Origin: Rhodococcus_F sp040656415 | GTDB lineage: Bacteria; Actinomycetota; Actinomycetes; Mycobacteriales; Mycobacteriaceae | DNA length: 64,000 bases | Assembly (NCBI RefSeq): GCF_040656415.1 | Contig: NZ_JBFAMC010000004.1 | Location: forward strand, 62,001-126,000 | Reading direction: 5' to 3' | Part shown: piece by piece, positions 15,862 to 24,748 of the stretch | How the letters are laid out: each line of letters opens with the position of its first letter | How positions within the stretch are numbered: the stretch's first letter is position 1 | Notes under the pieces: model-generated | What the model was told of the DNA's origin: nothing | What the model saw: the letters and a program-made list of their open reading frames with translations, nothing else | The model's database searches: none | Position numbers and translations under genes: made by a program

Positions 15862-17151
15862 ATGTCGACCACCGGCACCCCAAAGACCGCAGCTGAAATC
15901 CAGCAGGATTGGGACACCAACCCGCGCTGGAAGGGAATTACCCGCAACTACACGGCCGAGCAGGTCGTCAAGCTCCAGGGCTCAGTCGTCGAAGAGGCCA
16001 CCCTCGCGCGCCGTGGTTCCGAGATCCTCTGGGACCTCGTCAACAACGAGGACTACATCAACTCGCTTGGTGCCCTCACCGGTAACCAGGCTGTCCAGCA
16101 GGTCCGTGCGGGCCTGAAGGCGATTTACCTGTCCGGTTGGCAGGTCGCCGGCGATGCGAACCTGTCCGGCCACACCTACCCGGACCAGTCGCTGTACCCG
16201 GCGAACTCGGTTCCGCAGGTGGTCCGCCGAATCAACAACGCGCTGCTGCGCGCCGACGAGATCGCCAAGGTCGAGGGCGACACCTCCGTCGACAACTGGC
16301 TCGCCCCGATCGTCGCGGACGGTGAGGCCGGCTTCGGTGGCGCGCTCAACGTCTACGAGCTGCAGAAGGCCATGATCGCGGCTGGTGTCGCGGGTTCGCA
16401 CTGGGAGGACCAGCTCGCCTCGGAGAAGAAGTGCGGCCACCTCGGTGGCAAGGTGCTCATCCCCACGCAGCAGCACATCCGCACGCTGACCTCGGCCCGG
16501 CTCGCAGCTGACGTCGCGGGCGTTCCGACGGTCGTCATCGCGCGCACCGACGCCGAGGCCGCGACCCTCATCACCTCCGACGTGGACGAGCGCGACCGTG
16601 AGTTCCTCGACGGCACCCGCACCTCCGAGGGTTTCTTCGGTGTCAAGAACGGCATCGAGCCCTGCATCGCCCGCGCCAAGGCCTACGCGCCGTACTCCGA
16701 CCTGATCTGGATGGAGACCGGTGTGCCGGACCTCGAGGTCGCCAAGCAGTTCGCCGAGGCCGTCCGCAGCGAGTTCCCGGACCAGCTGCTGGCGTACAAC
16801 TGCTCCCCCTCCTTCAACTGGAAGGCGCACCTGGACGACTCGACCATCGCGAAGTTCCAGAAGGAACTCGGCGCGATGGGCTTCAAGTTCCAGTTCATCA
16901 CCCTGGCCGGCTTCCACTCGCTCAACTACGGCATGTTCGACCTGGCCCACGGCTACGCCCGCGAGGGCATGACCGCCTTCGTCGACCTGCAGGAGCGCGA
17001 GTTCAAGGCGGCCGAGGAGCGCGGCTTCACCGCCATCAAGCACCAGCGTGAGGTCGGCGCAGGCTACTTCGACAGCATCGCCACCACCGTTGACCCGAAC
17101 ACCTCGACGGCAGCTCTCAAGGGCTCGACCGAAGAGGGCCAGTTCCACTGA
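15862..17151 (+). CDS. aceA: Isocitrate lyase
   Basis: A 429-residue enzyme that cleaves isocitrate to glyoxylate and succinate in the glyoxylate shunt, needed for growth on acetate and fatty acids. The signature KKCGH with the catalytic cysteine is at about residue 190 (SEKKCGHLGG). The length matches the short actinobacterial ICL1 type (428). The start MSTTGTPKTAAEIQ at 15862 matches mycobacterial proteins; upstream in-frame codons lack support. The upstream gap holds RamB-like and CRP-like sites, and fadB2 follows, linking the shunt with beta-oxidation. Confidence 0.97.
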   Translation: MSTTGTPKTAAEIQQDWDTNPRWKGITRNYTAEQVVKLQGSVVEEATLARRGSEILWDLVNNEDYINSLGALTGNQAVQQVRAGLKAIYLSGWQVAGDANLSGHTYPDQSLYPANSVPQVVRRINNALLRADEIAKVEGDTSVDNWLAPIVADGEAGFGGALNVYELQKAMIAAGVAGSHWEDQLASEKKCGHLGGKVLIPTQQHIRTLTSARLAADVAGVPTVVIARTDAEAATLITSDVDERDREFLDGTRTSEGFFGVKNGIEPCIARAKAYAPYSDLIWMETGVPDLEVAKQFAEAVRSEFPDQLLAYNCSPSFNWKAHLDDSTIAKFQKELGAMGFKFQFITLAGFHSLNYGMFDLAHGYAREGMTAFVDLQEREFKAAEERGFTAIKHQREVGAGYFDSIATTVDPNTSTAALKGSTEEGQFH

Positions 17152-17202
17152 GGTTTGTCCTTCGAAGCACCGACGGATCCAGGTTTCACCTGATCAGTCA
17201 GA

Positions 17203-17240
17203 CCCCAGGGAGGGGCCCTTCACAGGGTGCCTCCCCGGGG
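17203..17240 (+). terminator. Hairpin between aceA and fadB2
   Basis: The arms CCCCAGGGAGG and CCTCCCCGGGG pair with one A-C mismatch around a GGGCCCTT-containing loop. There is no U-run, so it may be an mRNA-stabilising stem that lowers fadB2 read-through. Confidence 0.5.
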
Positions 17241-17270
17241 GACGACTCCACTTGATGAAAAGGAGCTGAC

Positions 17271-18167
17271 GTGACCAGCGAAAAGATTCAGCGCGTCGGC
17301 GTTATCGGCGCCGGGATCATGGGTGCCGGAATCGCAGAGGTGTGCGCGAGAGCACACGTCGACGTTCTGGTGTTCGAGCAGACTCGCGAACTCGCAGCGG
17401 CAGGGCGTTCGCGTATCCTGCGGTCGCTCGATCGCGGTGTGAGCAGCGGCAAGATCACAGAACGGGAGCGTGAACAAGCAGCTTGGCGGCTTCGGTTCAC
17501 ATCCGACCTCGGTGACTTCGCTGATCGGCAGTTCGTGGTGGAGGCCGTCATCGAGGACGAACAGGTGAAGAGTGAGATCTTCACCGAGCTCGATCAGGTC
17601 GTGACGGATCCGAATGCTGTGCTGGCATCGAACACGTCGTCGATCCCGATCATGAAGCTTGGCATTGCCACCAATTCCCCGGAACGGGTCATCGGCATGC
17701 ACTTCTTCAACCCTGTGCCGGTGCTTCCGCTCGTCGAGTTGGTGACCACTCTCAAGACGAGCAAGTCGGTGTCGGAGCGGGCAGAAGCATTCGCGAGCGA
17801 TGTGCTGGGCAAGCAGGTCGTCCGTTCCGCCGATCGCTCCGGGTTCGTCGTCAACGCCCTCCTCGTGCCTTACCTGCTCTCGGCCATTCGCATGGTGGAG
17901 TCCGGTTTCGCCACGAAGGAAGACATCGACAAGGCCACGGTTCTCGGTCTCGCGCATCCGATGGGTCCGCTGGCGCTGACCGATCTGGTGGGCCTGGACA
18001 CCGTCAAGTCCATCGCCGACTCGATGTACGAGGAGTTCAAGGAGCCGTTGTACTCGGCGCCGCCACTCCTGCTGCGCATGGTCGAGGCTGGTCTGGTCGG
18101 CAAGAAGGCAGGCGCCGGCTTCTACGAATACGGCGACAACGGCCGTTCCGGGAAGAAGGCAAGCTAG
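17271..18167 (+). CDS. fadB2: 3-hydroxybutyryl-CoA dehydrogenase
   Basis: A 298-residue NAD(P)-dependent 3-hydroxyacyl-CoA dehydrogenase acting on short-chain acyl-CoA. The Rossmann motif GVIGAGIMGAGIAEV is at the N-terminus. The catalytic His is in GMHFFNPVPVLPLVE, with its Glu partner nearby, and the C-terminal helical domain has RSGFVVNALL. The start is GTG 17271 with an AAGGAG ribosome-binding site. It sits directly after aceA, as in M. tuberculosis (icl1-fadB2). Confidence 0.95.
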   Translation: MTSEKIQRVGVIGAGIMGAGIAEVCARAHVDVLVFEQTRELAAAGRSRILRSLDRGVSSGKITEREREQAAWRLRFTSDLGDFADRQFVVEAVIEDEQVKSEIFTELDQVVTDPNAVLASNTSSIPIMKLGIATNSPERVIGMHFFNPVPVLPLVELVTTLKTSKSVSERAEAFASDVLGKQVVRSADRSGFVVNALLVPYLLSAIRMVESGFATKEDIDKATVLGLAHPMGPLALTDLVGLDTVKSIADSMYEEFKEPLYSAPPLLLRMVEAGLVGKKAGAGFYEYGDNGRSGKKAS

Positions 18168-18181
18168 TAGGCGTTTGAACT

Positions 18182-18223
18182 TGTGCGCCTTTCACGACCA
18201 GTGCCGGTTGTGAGAGGCGCACA
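18182..18223 (+). terminator. Terminator of fadB2
   Basis: The stem TGTGCGCCTTTCAC with GTGAGAGGCGCACA (14 bp, one G-U) closes a 14-nt loop, 15 nt after the fadB2 stop. Confidence 0.7.
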
Positions 18224-18282
18224 GGTGCATTGAGCCCAGCACTGTCCGTCAATCTAGGACTGAGCCCAGAAAGGTCGACCGC

Positions 18283-20571
18283 ATGTCCAGCAGCACCGCA
18301 GCATACGGATCCAGCATCCTGGGATATCCCCGCATCGGACCTCGCCGCGAGCTCAAACGTGCCCTCGAGTCCTACTGGCACGGCACGGGTACCAAGGAAG
18401 AACTCGTCGCCGTGGGCAGGGAACTTCAGGAGGAGACGTGGAGCGAACTTGCGGCGACTGGTCTGACGCAGGTTCCCGGTAATACGTTCTCCTACTACGA
18501 CCACGTGCTTGACAACGCTCTGCTCTTCGGTGCCGTGCCCGAGCGGTTCGCCCCGCTCGAAAACGAACTCGATCCGCTGGACTTCTACTTCACACTGGCG
18601 CGGGGTCGGCCGGATTTCCCGCCGTTGGAGTTGGTGCGATTCTTCGGCACCAACTACCACTACCGTCAGCCGGAGCTGGACGAGAACACCGAGTTTTCGT
18701 TGCGCGCCGAGACCTTGATGGACGAGTTCGAGCGGGCGAAGGCGCGAGGGATCGAGCTACGTCCTGTCGTGTTGGGGCCCGTGTCGCTGCTGTTGCTGTC
18801 GAAGGTCGGTCCGACCTCGGAGGTCGACGGCTTCTCCACGCTCGACTTGTTGGACAAACTCCTACCGGAGTACGAGCGACTGTTCGAGAAACTTGCCAAA
18901 GCCGGCGCGACGTGTGTCCAACTCGACGAGCCGTCGTTCACCGAGGATCGCCTCCCCGAAGAATTGGCCGCGCTGGCCCGCGCCTACGAGCAGCTCTCCC
19001 ACGCGCCGCTGCGTCCACGCATCCTCGTCACGGGTCCGTACGGACAACTCGGTGAGGCGCTGTCGATTCTCGCGGCAACGAAGGTCGAGGCGTTGGGTCT
19101 GGACCTTGCCGGCCACCGGACGAGTGCGGATGAACTCGCGAAGATCCCCGGAATCAAGCGCAAGCGCATCTATGCAGGTGTCGTCGACGGTCGCAACGTG
19201 TGGCGTGTCGACCGATTCAACACGCTGACCTACCTGAACGAGCTGAAGGACGTTGTGCCGGACCTCGTGGTCTCGACATCGACGTCGCTGCTGCACGTGC
19301 CGTACGACGTACTCTCCGAGTACGAAATTCCGGGTGATGTCGCGGACCGGTTGGCATTCGCCAAGCAGAAAGTCGGCGAGGTGGTCTCGCTGGCGAAGGC
19401 GCTGAGCGAGGGGCCGTCGGACAAGTGGCGTAAGCGGCCCACTTCGGTGCACTTCAAGCTCAAGCATGCGGTGCGCGCGCGGGTGAATGCGATCAAGCCC
19501 GCAGATCGTGTCCGGGTTCCTTATGAGCAGAGGCGGGTCGTCCAGCAGGACCGACTGGAACTGCCGCTGGTTCCCGCGACCACACTCGGCTCGTTCCCAC
19601 AGACGGGCGCGATTCGGCAGGCCCGGTACGAGCTCGGTATGGGGCGTCTGGAATGGGAGGAGTACTACAAGCGGATTCAGGCCGAGATCGAGAGCACGAT
19701 CCGATTGCAGGAGGACATCGGCCTGGATGTACTCGTGCACGGCGAGCACGAACGCAATGACATGGTGCAGTACTTTGCCGAGCTTCTCGAGGGGTATGCC
19801 TTCACCCACAACGGTTGGGTGCAGGCTTACGGCTCGCGGTGTACTCGCCCACCGATCCTCTATGGGGACGTGTCGCGCCCGAAGCCGATGACCGTCGAGT
19901 GGATTGCCTACGCGCAGTCACTGACGGACAAGCCGGTCAAGGGCATGCTCACGGGCCCCGTGACGATGATTGCGCGTTCGTTCGTCCGTCAGGACCAGCC
20001 GCTGCACGAGACAGCTGACCAGTTGGCACTCGTGATTCGCGACGAGATCGCAGACTTGGAGGCTGCGGGCATCGCGATCATTCAGGTCGACGAACCGGCG
20101 ATTCGCGAACTGCTGCCGCCTCGGCAGGACGGTCGCGAAGCGTATCTCGAGTGGGCGGTCGATGCGTTCCGGCTGGCGACAGGTGGAGCCAAGCCGGAGA
20201 CCCAGATTCATACCCATCTGACGTATACGAGCCGCGCTTCGGTGGTGGACGCCATCGAACGTCTGGATGCGGACGTGACAGCGATCGTGGCGACCCGTTC
20301 GATCGGCTGGGTGCTGGACGCGATCAAGGATCGAGTTCTCACCCACGGTGTGGGGCCCGGTGTGTACGAGAGCCGTTCGGCGCGGATTCCGGATATCGAC
20401 GAACTCGACGAGTTGCTTACCGAGGCCAGCAAATCGGTATCGCTCGAGCGGCTCTGGGCCAACCCCGACGGCGGCCTGAAGACTCGTCACTATTGGCAAC
20501 TCGAGCCGTCCCTGCGAAATTTGGTCGCGGCCGCGAGACGTCTCCGGCGTCGTGCCGAAGTGAGGGACTGA
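18283..20571 (+). CDS. metE: MetE-family protein lacking most catalytic zinc ligands
   Basis: A full-length (762 aa) homologue of cobalamin-independent methionine synthase, with an N-terminal folate-type barrel and a C-terminal barrel. Most of the C-terminal motifs are textbook: LGSFPQT, HGEHERNDMVQYF, NGWVQAYGSRC, LTDKPVKGMLTGPVT and QVDEPAIRE. The zinc site is not: with the E. coli ligands His641, Cys643, Glu665 and Cys726 shifted by a constant +4, the residues are His645, Thr647 (QIHTHLTY), Val669 (AIVATR) and Gly730 (NPDGGLKTR). Three of four ligands are gone, so normal homocysteine activation looks impossible. It stands alone, with terminators on both sides. Confidence 0.9.
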   Translation: MSSSTAAYGSSILGYPRIGPRRELKRALESYWHGTGTKEELVAVGRELQEETWSELAATGLTQVPGNTFSYYDHVLDNALLFGAVPERFAPLENELDPLDFYFTLARGRPDFPPLELVRFFGTNYHYRQPELDENTEFSLRAETLMDEFERAKARGIELRPVVLGPVSLLLLSKVGPTSEVDGFSTLDLLDKLLPEYERLFEKLAKAGATCVQLDEPSFTEDRLPEELAALARAYEQLSHAPLRPRILVTGPYGQLGEALSILAATKVEALGLDLAGHRTSADELAKIPGIKRKRIYAGVVDGRNVWRVDRFNTLTYLNELKDVVPDLVVSTSTSLLHVPYDVLSEYEIPGDVADRLAFAKQKVGEVVSLAKALSEGPSDKWRKRPTSVHFKLKHAVRARVNAIKPADRVRVPYEQRRVVQQDRLELPLVPATTLGSFPQTGAIRQARYELGMGRLEWEEYYKRIQAEIESTIRLQEDIGLDVLVHGEHERNDMVQYFAELLEGYAFTHNGWVQAYGSRCTRPPILYGDVSRPKPMTVEWIAYAQSLTDKPVKGMLTGPVTMIARSFVRQDQPLHETADQLALVIRDEIADLEAAGIAIIQVDEPAIRELLPPRQDGREAYLEWAVDAFRLATGGAKPETQIHTHLTYTSRASVVDAIERLDADVTAIVATRSIGWVLDAIKDRVLTHGVGPGVYESRSARIPDIDELDELLTEASKSVSLERLWANPDGGLKTRHYWQLEPSLRNLVAAARRLRRRAEVRD

Positions 20572-20583
20572 GAACGGGAATTG

Positions 20584-20617
20584 TCAGCCGGTCACCGCAT
20601 CAGTGGTGACCGGCTGA
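20584..20617 (+). terminator. Terminator of the MetE-family gene
   Basis: A 13-bp perfect stem, TCAGCCGGTCACC with GGTGACCGGCTGA, closes an 8-nt loop just after the stop at 20571. Confidence 0.85.
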
Positions 20618-20655
20618 TCTGGCGTCCGGACATGCGAACCGGTACGTATAGATGA

Positions 20656-21696
20656 ATGGTTACCGCAGCCGCATATGCAGTCACGTCCAGCACGAGTCCG
20701 TTCGAGAAGACCACCATCGAACGTCGGGAACTCGGGCCTCTGGACGTGCTGATCGAAATCAAGTTCGTCGGCATCTGCCACTCGGACATTCACACCGCCC
20801 ACGACGAATGGGCGGGCACCCACTATCCGTTCGTCCCCGGCCATGAGATCACGGGCGTGGTCGTCGCGGTCGGTCCCGACGTCACCCGGCATCAGGTGGG
20901 CGACCGTGTCGGGGTGGGAGTGTTCGTCGATTCCTGCGGCGAATGCGACGCATGCCGGGGTGGCGAGGAGCCGTTCTGCCTCAACGGGGCAACCACAACC
21001 TACAACTCGAAGGGCCGGGACGGGGAGTGGACGCAGGGGGGGTATTCCACGCACATCGTCGTGACCGAACACTTCGTCCTGTCCATGCCGGACGGCCTGG
21101 AACTCGATACCGCGGCTCCTCTGCTCTGTGCCGGGGTGACGCTGTACTCACCTCTCGCTCACTGGGGTGCCGGGCCGGGGAAGAAGGTGGCAATCGCGGG
21201 AATGGGCGGCATTGGTCACATCGGTGTGAAGATTGCGCACGCGATGGGTGCAGAGGTGACGGTTCTCAGCAAGTCCCTCGCCAAGAAGGATGACGGGTTG
21301 AAGTTCGGAGCCGACCACTACTACGCCACCTCCGACCCGGCAACATTCACGCAGTTGCGCGGAGAGTTCGATCTGATCGCCAACACGGTCTCGGCAAAAC
21401 TCGACTTCGACGCGTACATGTCGATGCTCGCGATTGGCGGCACCCTGGTCGAACTGGGACTGCCGGAGGAGCCGATCGAGGTGGACGCGTTCAGTCTCGT
21501 TCGCAACCGACGAATCCTGGCGGGTTCGCTGGTCGGGGGAGTCGCGCAGACGCAGGAGATGTTGAATTTCTGCGCGGAGCAAGGTATCGCCGCCGAGATC
21601 GAGGTGATATCGGCGAACGAGATCGACGAAGCCTACCGCCGAGTGATCGCCGGCGACGTGCGGTACCGATTCGTGATCGACGTCGCGACGATCTGA
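20656..21696 (+). CDS. Zinc-dependent alcohol dehydrogenase (CAD/YahK type)
   Basis: A 346-residue medium-chain dehydrogenase that oxidises alcohols or reduces aldehydes, probably with NADPH. The catalytic zinc ligands are in VGICHSDIH and GHEITG. The structural zinc cysteines are in CGECDACRGGEEPFC. The nucleotide-binding GMGGIGHIG is near residue 182. The closest class is the cinnamyl-alcohol-dehydrogenase/AdhC group common in mycobacteria. It is convergent with sigF, only 15 nt away. Confidence 0.92.
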   Translation: MVTAAAYAVTSSTSPFEKTTIERRELGPLDVLIEIKFVGICHSDIHTAHDEWAGTHYPFVPGHEITGVVVAVGPDVTRHQVGDRVGVGVFVDSCGECDACRGGEEPFCLNGATTTYNSKGRDGEWTQGGYSTHIVVTEHFVLSMPDGLELDTAAPLLCAGVTLYSPLAHWGAGPGKKVAIAGMGGIGHIGVKIAHAMGAEVTVLSKSLAKKDDGLKFGADHYYATSDPATFTQLRGEFDLIANTVSAKLDFDAYMSMLAIGGTLVELGLPEEPIEVDAFSLVRNRRILAGSLVGGVAQTQEMLNFCAEQGIAAEIEVISANEIDEAYRRVIAGDVRYRFVIDVATI

Positions 21697-21711
21697 CTCA
21701 ATCGTTCTGAC

Positions 21712-22506
21712 TCAATCGTCGCTGAGTTGATCGCGTAGCGACGCGAGTGTCTTCGCAAGTAGTCGGGACACGTGCATCTGGGAGATACCGACCCGGTCGG
21801 CGATCTGGGTCTGGGTCATGTTGCCGAAGAACCGGAGCATGAGGACGGTCCGCTCGCGCTCGGGTAGCGATTGGAGGAGGGGGCGCAGGGTTTCGTGGTT
21901 CTCGACGTCATCCATCGCGGCGTCGTAGTCGCCGAGCGTTTCCACCATCGCCAGTTCGCCGGACCGGTCGGCAGACGGGTTGTCGACCGAGACGGTCTGA
22001 TACGCATTGCCTGCGAGGAGCCCCTGCGCCACCTCCTCCTGCTCGAGGTCCAGGTGCTCAGCCAGTTCACTGACGGTGGGGGCGTGGCCGAGGGTCTGGG
22101 ACAACTCGGCCACCGCCTGGCTGAGCGCCAAATGGAGTTCCTTCATACGCCGCGGCACCCTGACGGCCCAACCGGTGTCGCGGAAGTGCCGTCGAATTTC
22201 ACCCATGATGGTGGGTACCGCGAACGACACGAAGTCGGATCCGCGCTCGACATCGAAACGCTTCACCGAGTTGACCAGGCCGAGGCGCGCGACCTGCACC
22301 AGATCATCGTGCGCCTCTCCGCGACCGTCGAAGCGTCGTGCTATGTGTTCGGCCAGTGGAAGGCAGCGGGTCACGATGGCATCGCGCAGCTTCGTGTACC
22401 CGGCATCGCCCTCGTTCATGCCGGCAAGTTGTACGAACATTGCTGCTACATCGTGATACTCGTCCGGCCAACGACCTGAATGTTCCCCACTTTGAGGGGA
22501 CGTCAC
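21712..22506 (-). CDS. sigF: SigF/SigB-family RNA polymerase sigma factor
   Basis: A 264-residue sigma factor of the general-stress class. Region 2 (GRGEAHDDLVQVARLGLVNSV, FVSFAVPTIMGEIRRHFRD) and region 4 (LPERERTVLMLRFFGNMTQ, ISQMHVSRLL) are complete, with region 3 between. Its GTG start overlaps the stop of the anti-sigma gene (GTGA), the standard rsbW-sigF arrangement of mycobacteria. The neighbouring STAS and ANTAR genes suggest partner-switch control. Confidence 0.94.
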   Translation of the reverse strand: MTSPQSGEHSGRWPDEYHDVAAMFVQLAGMNEGDAGYTKLRDAIVTRCLPLAEHIARRFDGRGEAHDDLVQVARLGLVNSVKRFDVERGSDFVSFAVPTIMGEIRRHFRDTGWAVRVPRRMKELHLALSQAVAELSQTLGHAPTVSELAEHLDLEQEEVAQGLLAGNAYQTVSVDNPSADRSGELAMVETLGDYDAAMDDVENHETLRPLLQSLPERERTVLMLRFFGNMTQTQIADRVGISQMHVSRLLAKTLASLRDQLSDD

Positions 22507-22937
22507 AGAATCGAGCCGTTCTTCACCTTGGTGAATTCGAGTGTGGTGATGAAGTCCGACGTAGCGGGGTCAGGTTTCTGTTTCAGATCGACCGAATCGG
22601 TCAACGCGGTGAGCACATGCCAGGCGAACGAACGTTCACCGATCGAGTCGAGCGTGGTGGTAGTGCTCGAAACGGCGACCCGTAGAGTGCCGTCGAGATA
22701 CTGCAGGCGGCAAACGAGAACCGCGTCCGGCGTCGCCCGGACGATCAACTGGGTACAGACTTCGTCCATCGCCAGTTTGATGTCAGCGATGGAGTCGAGA
22801 TCGAAATCCTCGTGGATGGCAACGGTTGTTGCGAGGGCGCGCAGTACGGAGAGTTGGTCGGACGTTGCTCGCACGCGCAATTCGACGACCGGATGGATGT
22901 GATCCTGGTCGGGTTCGATTGTTTTGGCGATGGCCAT
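22503..22937 (-). CDS. rsbW: Anti-sigma factor RsbW/UsfX
   Basis: A 144-residue GHKL-fold protein expected to bind and hold SigF. The ATG at 22937 follows the ribosome-binding site GGAGG; upstream in-frame codons are unsupported. The N-box reads KLAMDEVCTQLI with Gln where Asn normally chelates magnesium, and the glycine-rich ATP boxes of RsbW kinases (DxG and GGLGL) are replaced by SSTTTT and RSFAWHVL. It may therefore bind ATP poorly or not phosphorylate its antagonist. It overlaps sigF by 4 nt. Confidence 0.88.
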   Translation of the reverse strand: MAIAKTIEPDQDHIHPVVELRVRATSDQLSVLRALATTVAIHEDFDLDSIADIKLAMDEVCTQLIVRATPDAVLVCRLQYLDGTLRVAVSSTTTTLDSIGERSFAWHVLTALTDSVDLKQKPDPATSDFITTLEFTKVKNGSIL

Positions 22938-23184
22938 GAGACCTCCGGGTAGGGGCAAACCGGGCTGGCTATGGGTCGGCTCGCGGTGCGTCGGCCGCGA
23001 TCCTGAGAAGTTAGGGTAGCGATCCGGCGACACTGCAGGTGGAATACCGCAGAACAGGATCGATCAAACCAGTCCGATCAGCAGAATTACCCCGAATTGG
23101 TGCATTTTCCCGAGTATTGTGGGGCCACGATCAGCGTTCCTCGGGTCCCCGGCAGGGGACGGACGTTCAGGGGAGACGAATGCG

Positions 23185-23967
23185 ATGCCCGATGACAGTC
23201 ATCCGCCCGAGCTGAAAACCGACGGCGGGCCGGCGAACCGCGACCCCGTCACAGTGTCATTCGGCATCTTGCTCGACCTCCTCGAGACCGACGACGAGAT
23301 GAAGGTTCTCCTCGAGGCGCTGTGCAGGCAGATCGTCCTTGTATTCCCAATGGTGACAGCGGCGGGCATCACAGTTCCACGGGAATCGGGCCCGGCAACG
23401 GTCGGATCGTCGGACCAGGTCATTGAGCTCGAGGCGTTGCAGTATCGCTTCGGCGAGGGGCCATCACCCCATGCGACACATTCAGGCGCAGTCGTGCGGG
23501 CTGACAGCACTGCTTTGCGCGAGCGGTGGCCGGCGTATTCGCTGAGTGCTGAGCGGGCAGGTGTTCACAGCCATCTGTCTGTGCCCTTGCCGTCCGATGG
23601 GGAGCAATCCGGTGCGTTGACCCTGTACGGTGCGTTGCCGCGAGCCTTACAGCAGATCGACGAGTCCGTTCTCGAACCGTTTCTGGTGGTGGCTGGTGTC
23701 GAGGTGAGGAAAGCGCGGCGCCAGAGGGAGGCGAGGAGGCTGATCACGCAACTGGGGATCGCGATGCGCTCGCGTGCTGCCATTGACCAGGCAAAGGGCA
23801 TAGTAATGGCGCTGCGTGGTCTCGACGCTGCGACAGCATTCGATGTTCTCGTGGAGCATTCCCAGCGCGAGAACGTCAAGGTGCATGAAGTAGCAGAACG
23901 AGTGGTAGCCGCTGCGCCGAAGTTGGTACCGCGGCAAAAGTTCGTACCCGTGCGTAACGGTTTGTAA
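23185..23967 (+). CDS. GAF-ANTAR RNA-binding regulator
   Basis: A 260-residue signal protein with a GAF-type sensor (about residues 30-170, including YRFGEGPSPHATHSG) and a C-terminal ANTAR three-helix RNA-binding domain (QLGIAMRSRAAIDQAKGIVMALRGLDAATAFDVL). ANTAR proteins act by antitermination at paired hairpins. The start at 23185 follows AGGGGAGA; upstream in-frame codons are unlikely. It is divergent from rsbW and close to the STAS gene, so a stress role is plausible. Confidence 0.9.
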   Translation: MPDDSHPPELKTDGGPANRDPVTVSFGILLDLLETDDEMKVLLEALCRQIVLVFPMVTAAGITVPRESGPATVGSSDQVIELEALQYRFGEGPSPHATHSGAVVRADSTALRERWPAYSLSAERAGVHSHLSVPLPSDGEQSGALTLYGALPRALQQIDESVLEPFLVVAGVEVRKARRQREARRLITQLGIAMRSRAAIDQAKGIVMALRGLDAATAFDVLVEHSQRENVKVHEVAERVVAAAPKLVPRQKFVPVRNGL

Positions 23968-24165
23968 TCGTTCACCTGGGCAAGAAATGTGTGAAATCTG
24001 TTATTTCCTTGTGACAAATCACAGCCGGGGGTAGTGTCGAACCGAGGTTGAACACACAGCCGATGTCGGAAAGCGCTGCCGCAGCAGACGGTGTCGAGGT
24101 ATCCGAGTTCAAGTTCGTCTGTGAGTGCTTTGCTTTCTCACTCAATGTTCGAGATGGGGTGGGCC

Positions 24166-24633
24166 ATGTCTGTTGTTCCAGGACTCCCAGCAACTGAACT
24201 GATGGATTTGAAAATGGAGTCGGGTGCCGATTATTCATCGACATTAACGTCCTCGATGGTCGGTTTCGCTTCGACACGCCGTACGAGCGCAGAATTCAGT
24301 GTCGAGCGAGTTGGGTCCGGAGTGATGTTGGTGGGGGTACGAGGCGAGATCGACTTGTTCAATGCGCCAGAGTTTCGTGACTACCTGTGCACTCACATTG
24401 TTCCCGAGGGGCAATTCATTCTCGACATGTCGAGGGTGGACTTCATCGGAACCGCGGGACTCGCGGTGCTTGACGCCGTTCACGAGGCGAACATCAGGGA
24501 CGGTAGGACCTGGGCCATCATTTGTGGTCGCCCGGTGTACCGCCTTCTTCGTGCGGCAGGTCAGGAAGCGATCTACCCTTGTTTCACCTCCGTGGACAGT
24601 GCCCTCGGGGCCTGGCACGACAGATCCGCCTGA
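24166..24633 (+). CDS. STAS-domain anti-sigma factor antagonist
   Basis: A protein of about 155 residues with a C-terminal STAS domain from around residue 45 (VERVGSGVMLVGVRGEIDL...DMSRVDFIGTAGLAVLDAV). The residue at the usual phospho-site position is Thr in IGTAGL. Such proteins bind RsbW-type anti-sigma factors and free sigma. The start is uncertain: ATG 24166 follows GGGGTGGG, but codons from 24091 to 24211 are possible. Its position near sigF-rsbW makes that pair the likely partner. A terminator follows. Confidence 0.87.
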   Translation: MSVVPGLPATELMDLKMESGADYSSTLTSSMVGFASTRRTSAEFSVERVGSGVMLVGVRGEIDLFNAPEFRDYLCTHIVPEGQFILDMSRVDFIGTAGLAVLDAVHEANIRDGRTWAIICGRPVYRLLRAAGQEAIYPCFTSVDSALGAWHDRSA

Positions 24634-24676
24634 TCGCACGAGTTGGTCAGGTAGACCACGCATCATCAGATTTCGG

Positions 24677-24710
24677 CTGCGCCCCGACGGCTCGAACCGG
24701 CGGGGCGCAG
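24677..24710 (+). terminator. Bidirectional terminator between STAS and glycosyltransferase genes
   Basis: The stem CTGCGCCCCG with CGGGGCGCAG closes a 14-nt loop, followed by GTGTGTGTTT. It lies between convergent genes. Confidence 0.75.
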
Positions 24711-24748
24711 GTGTGTGTTTGCCCGGGGACAGAGTGAAGGGTCCGCGT

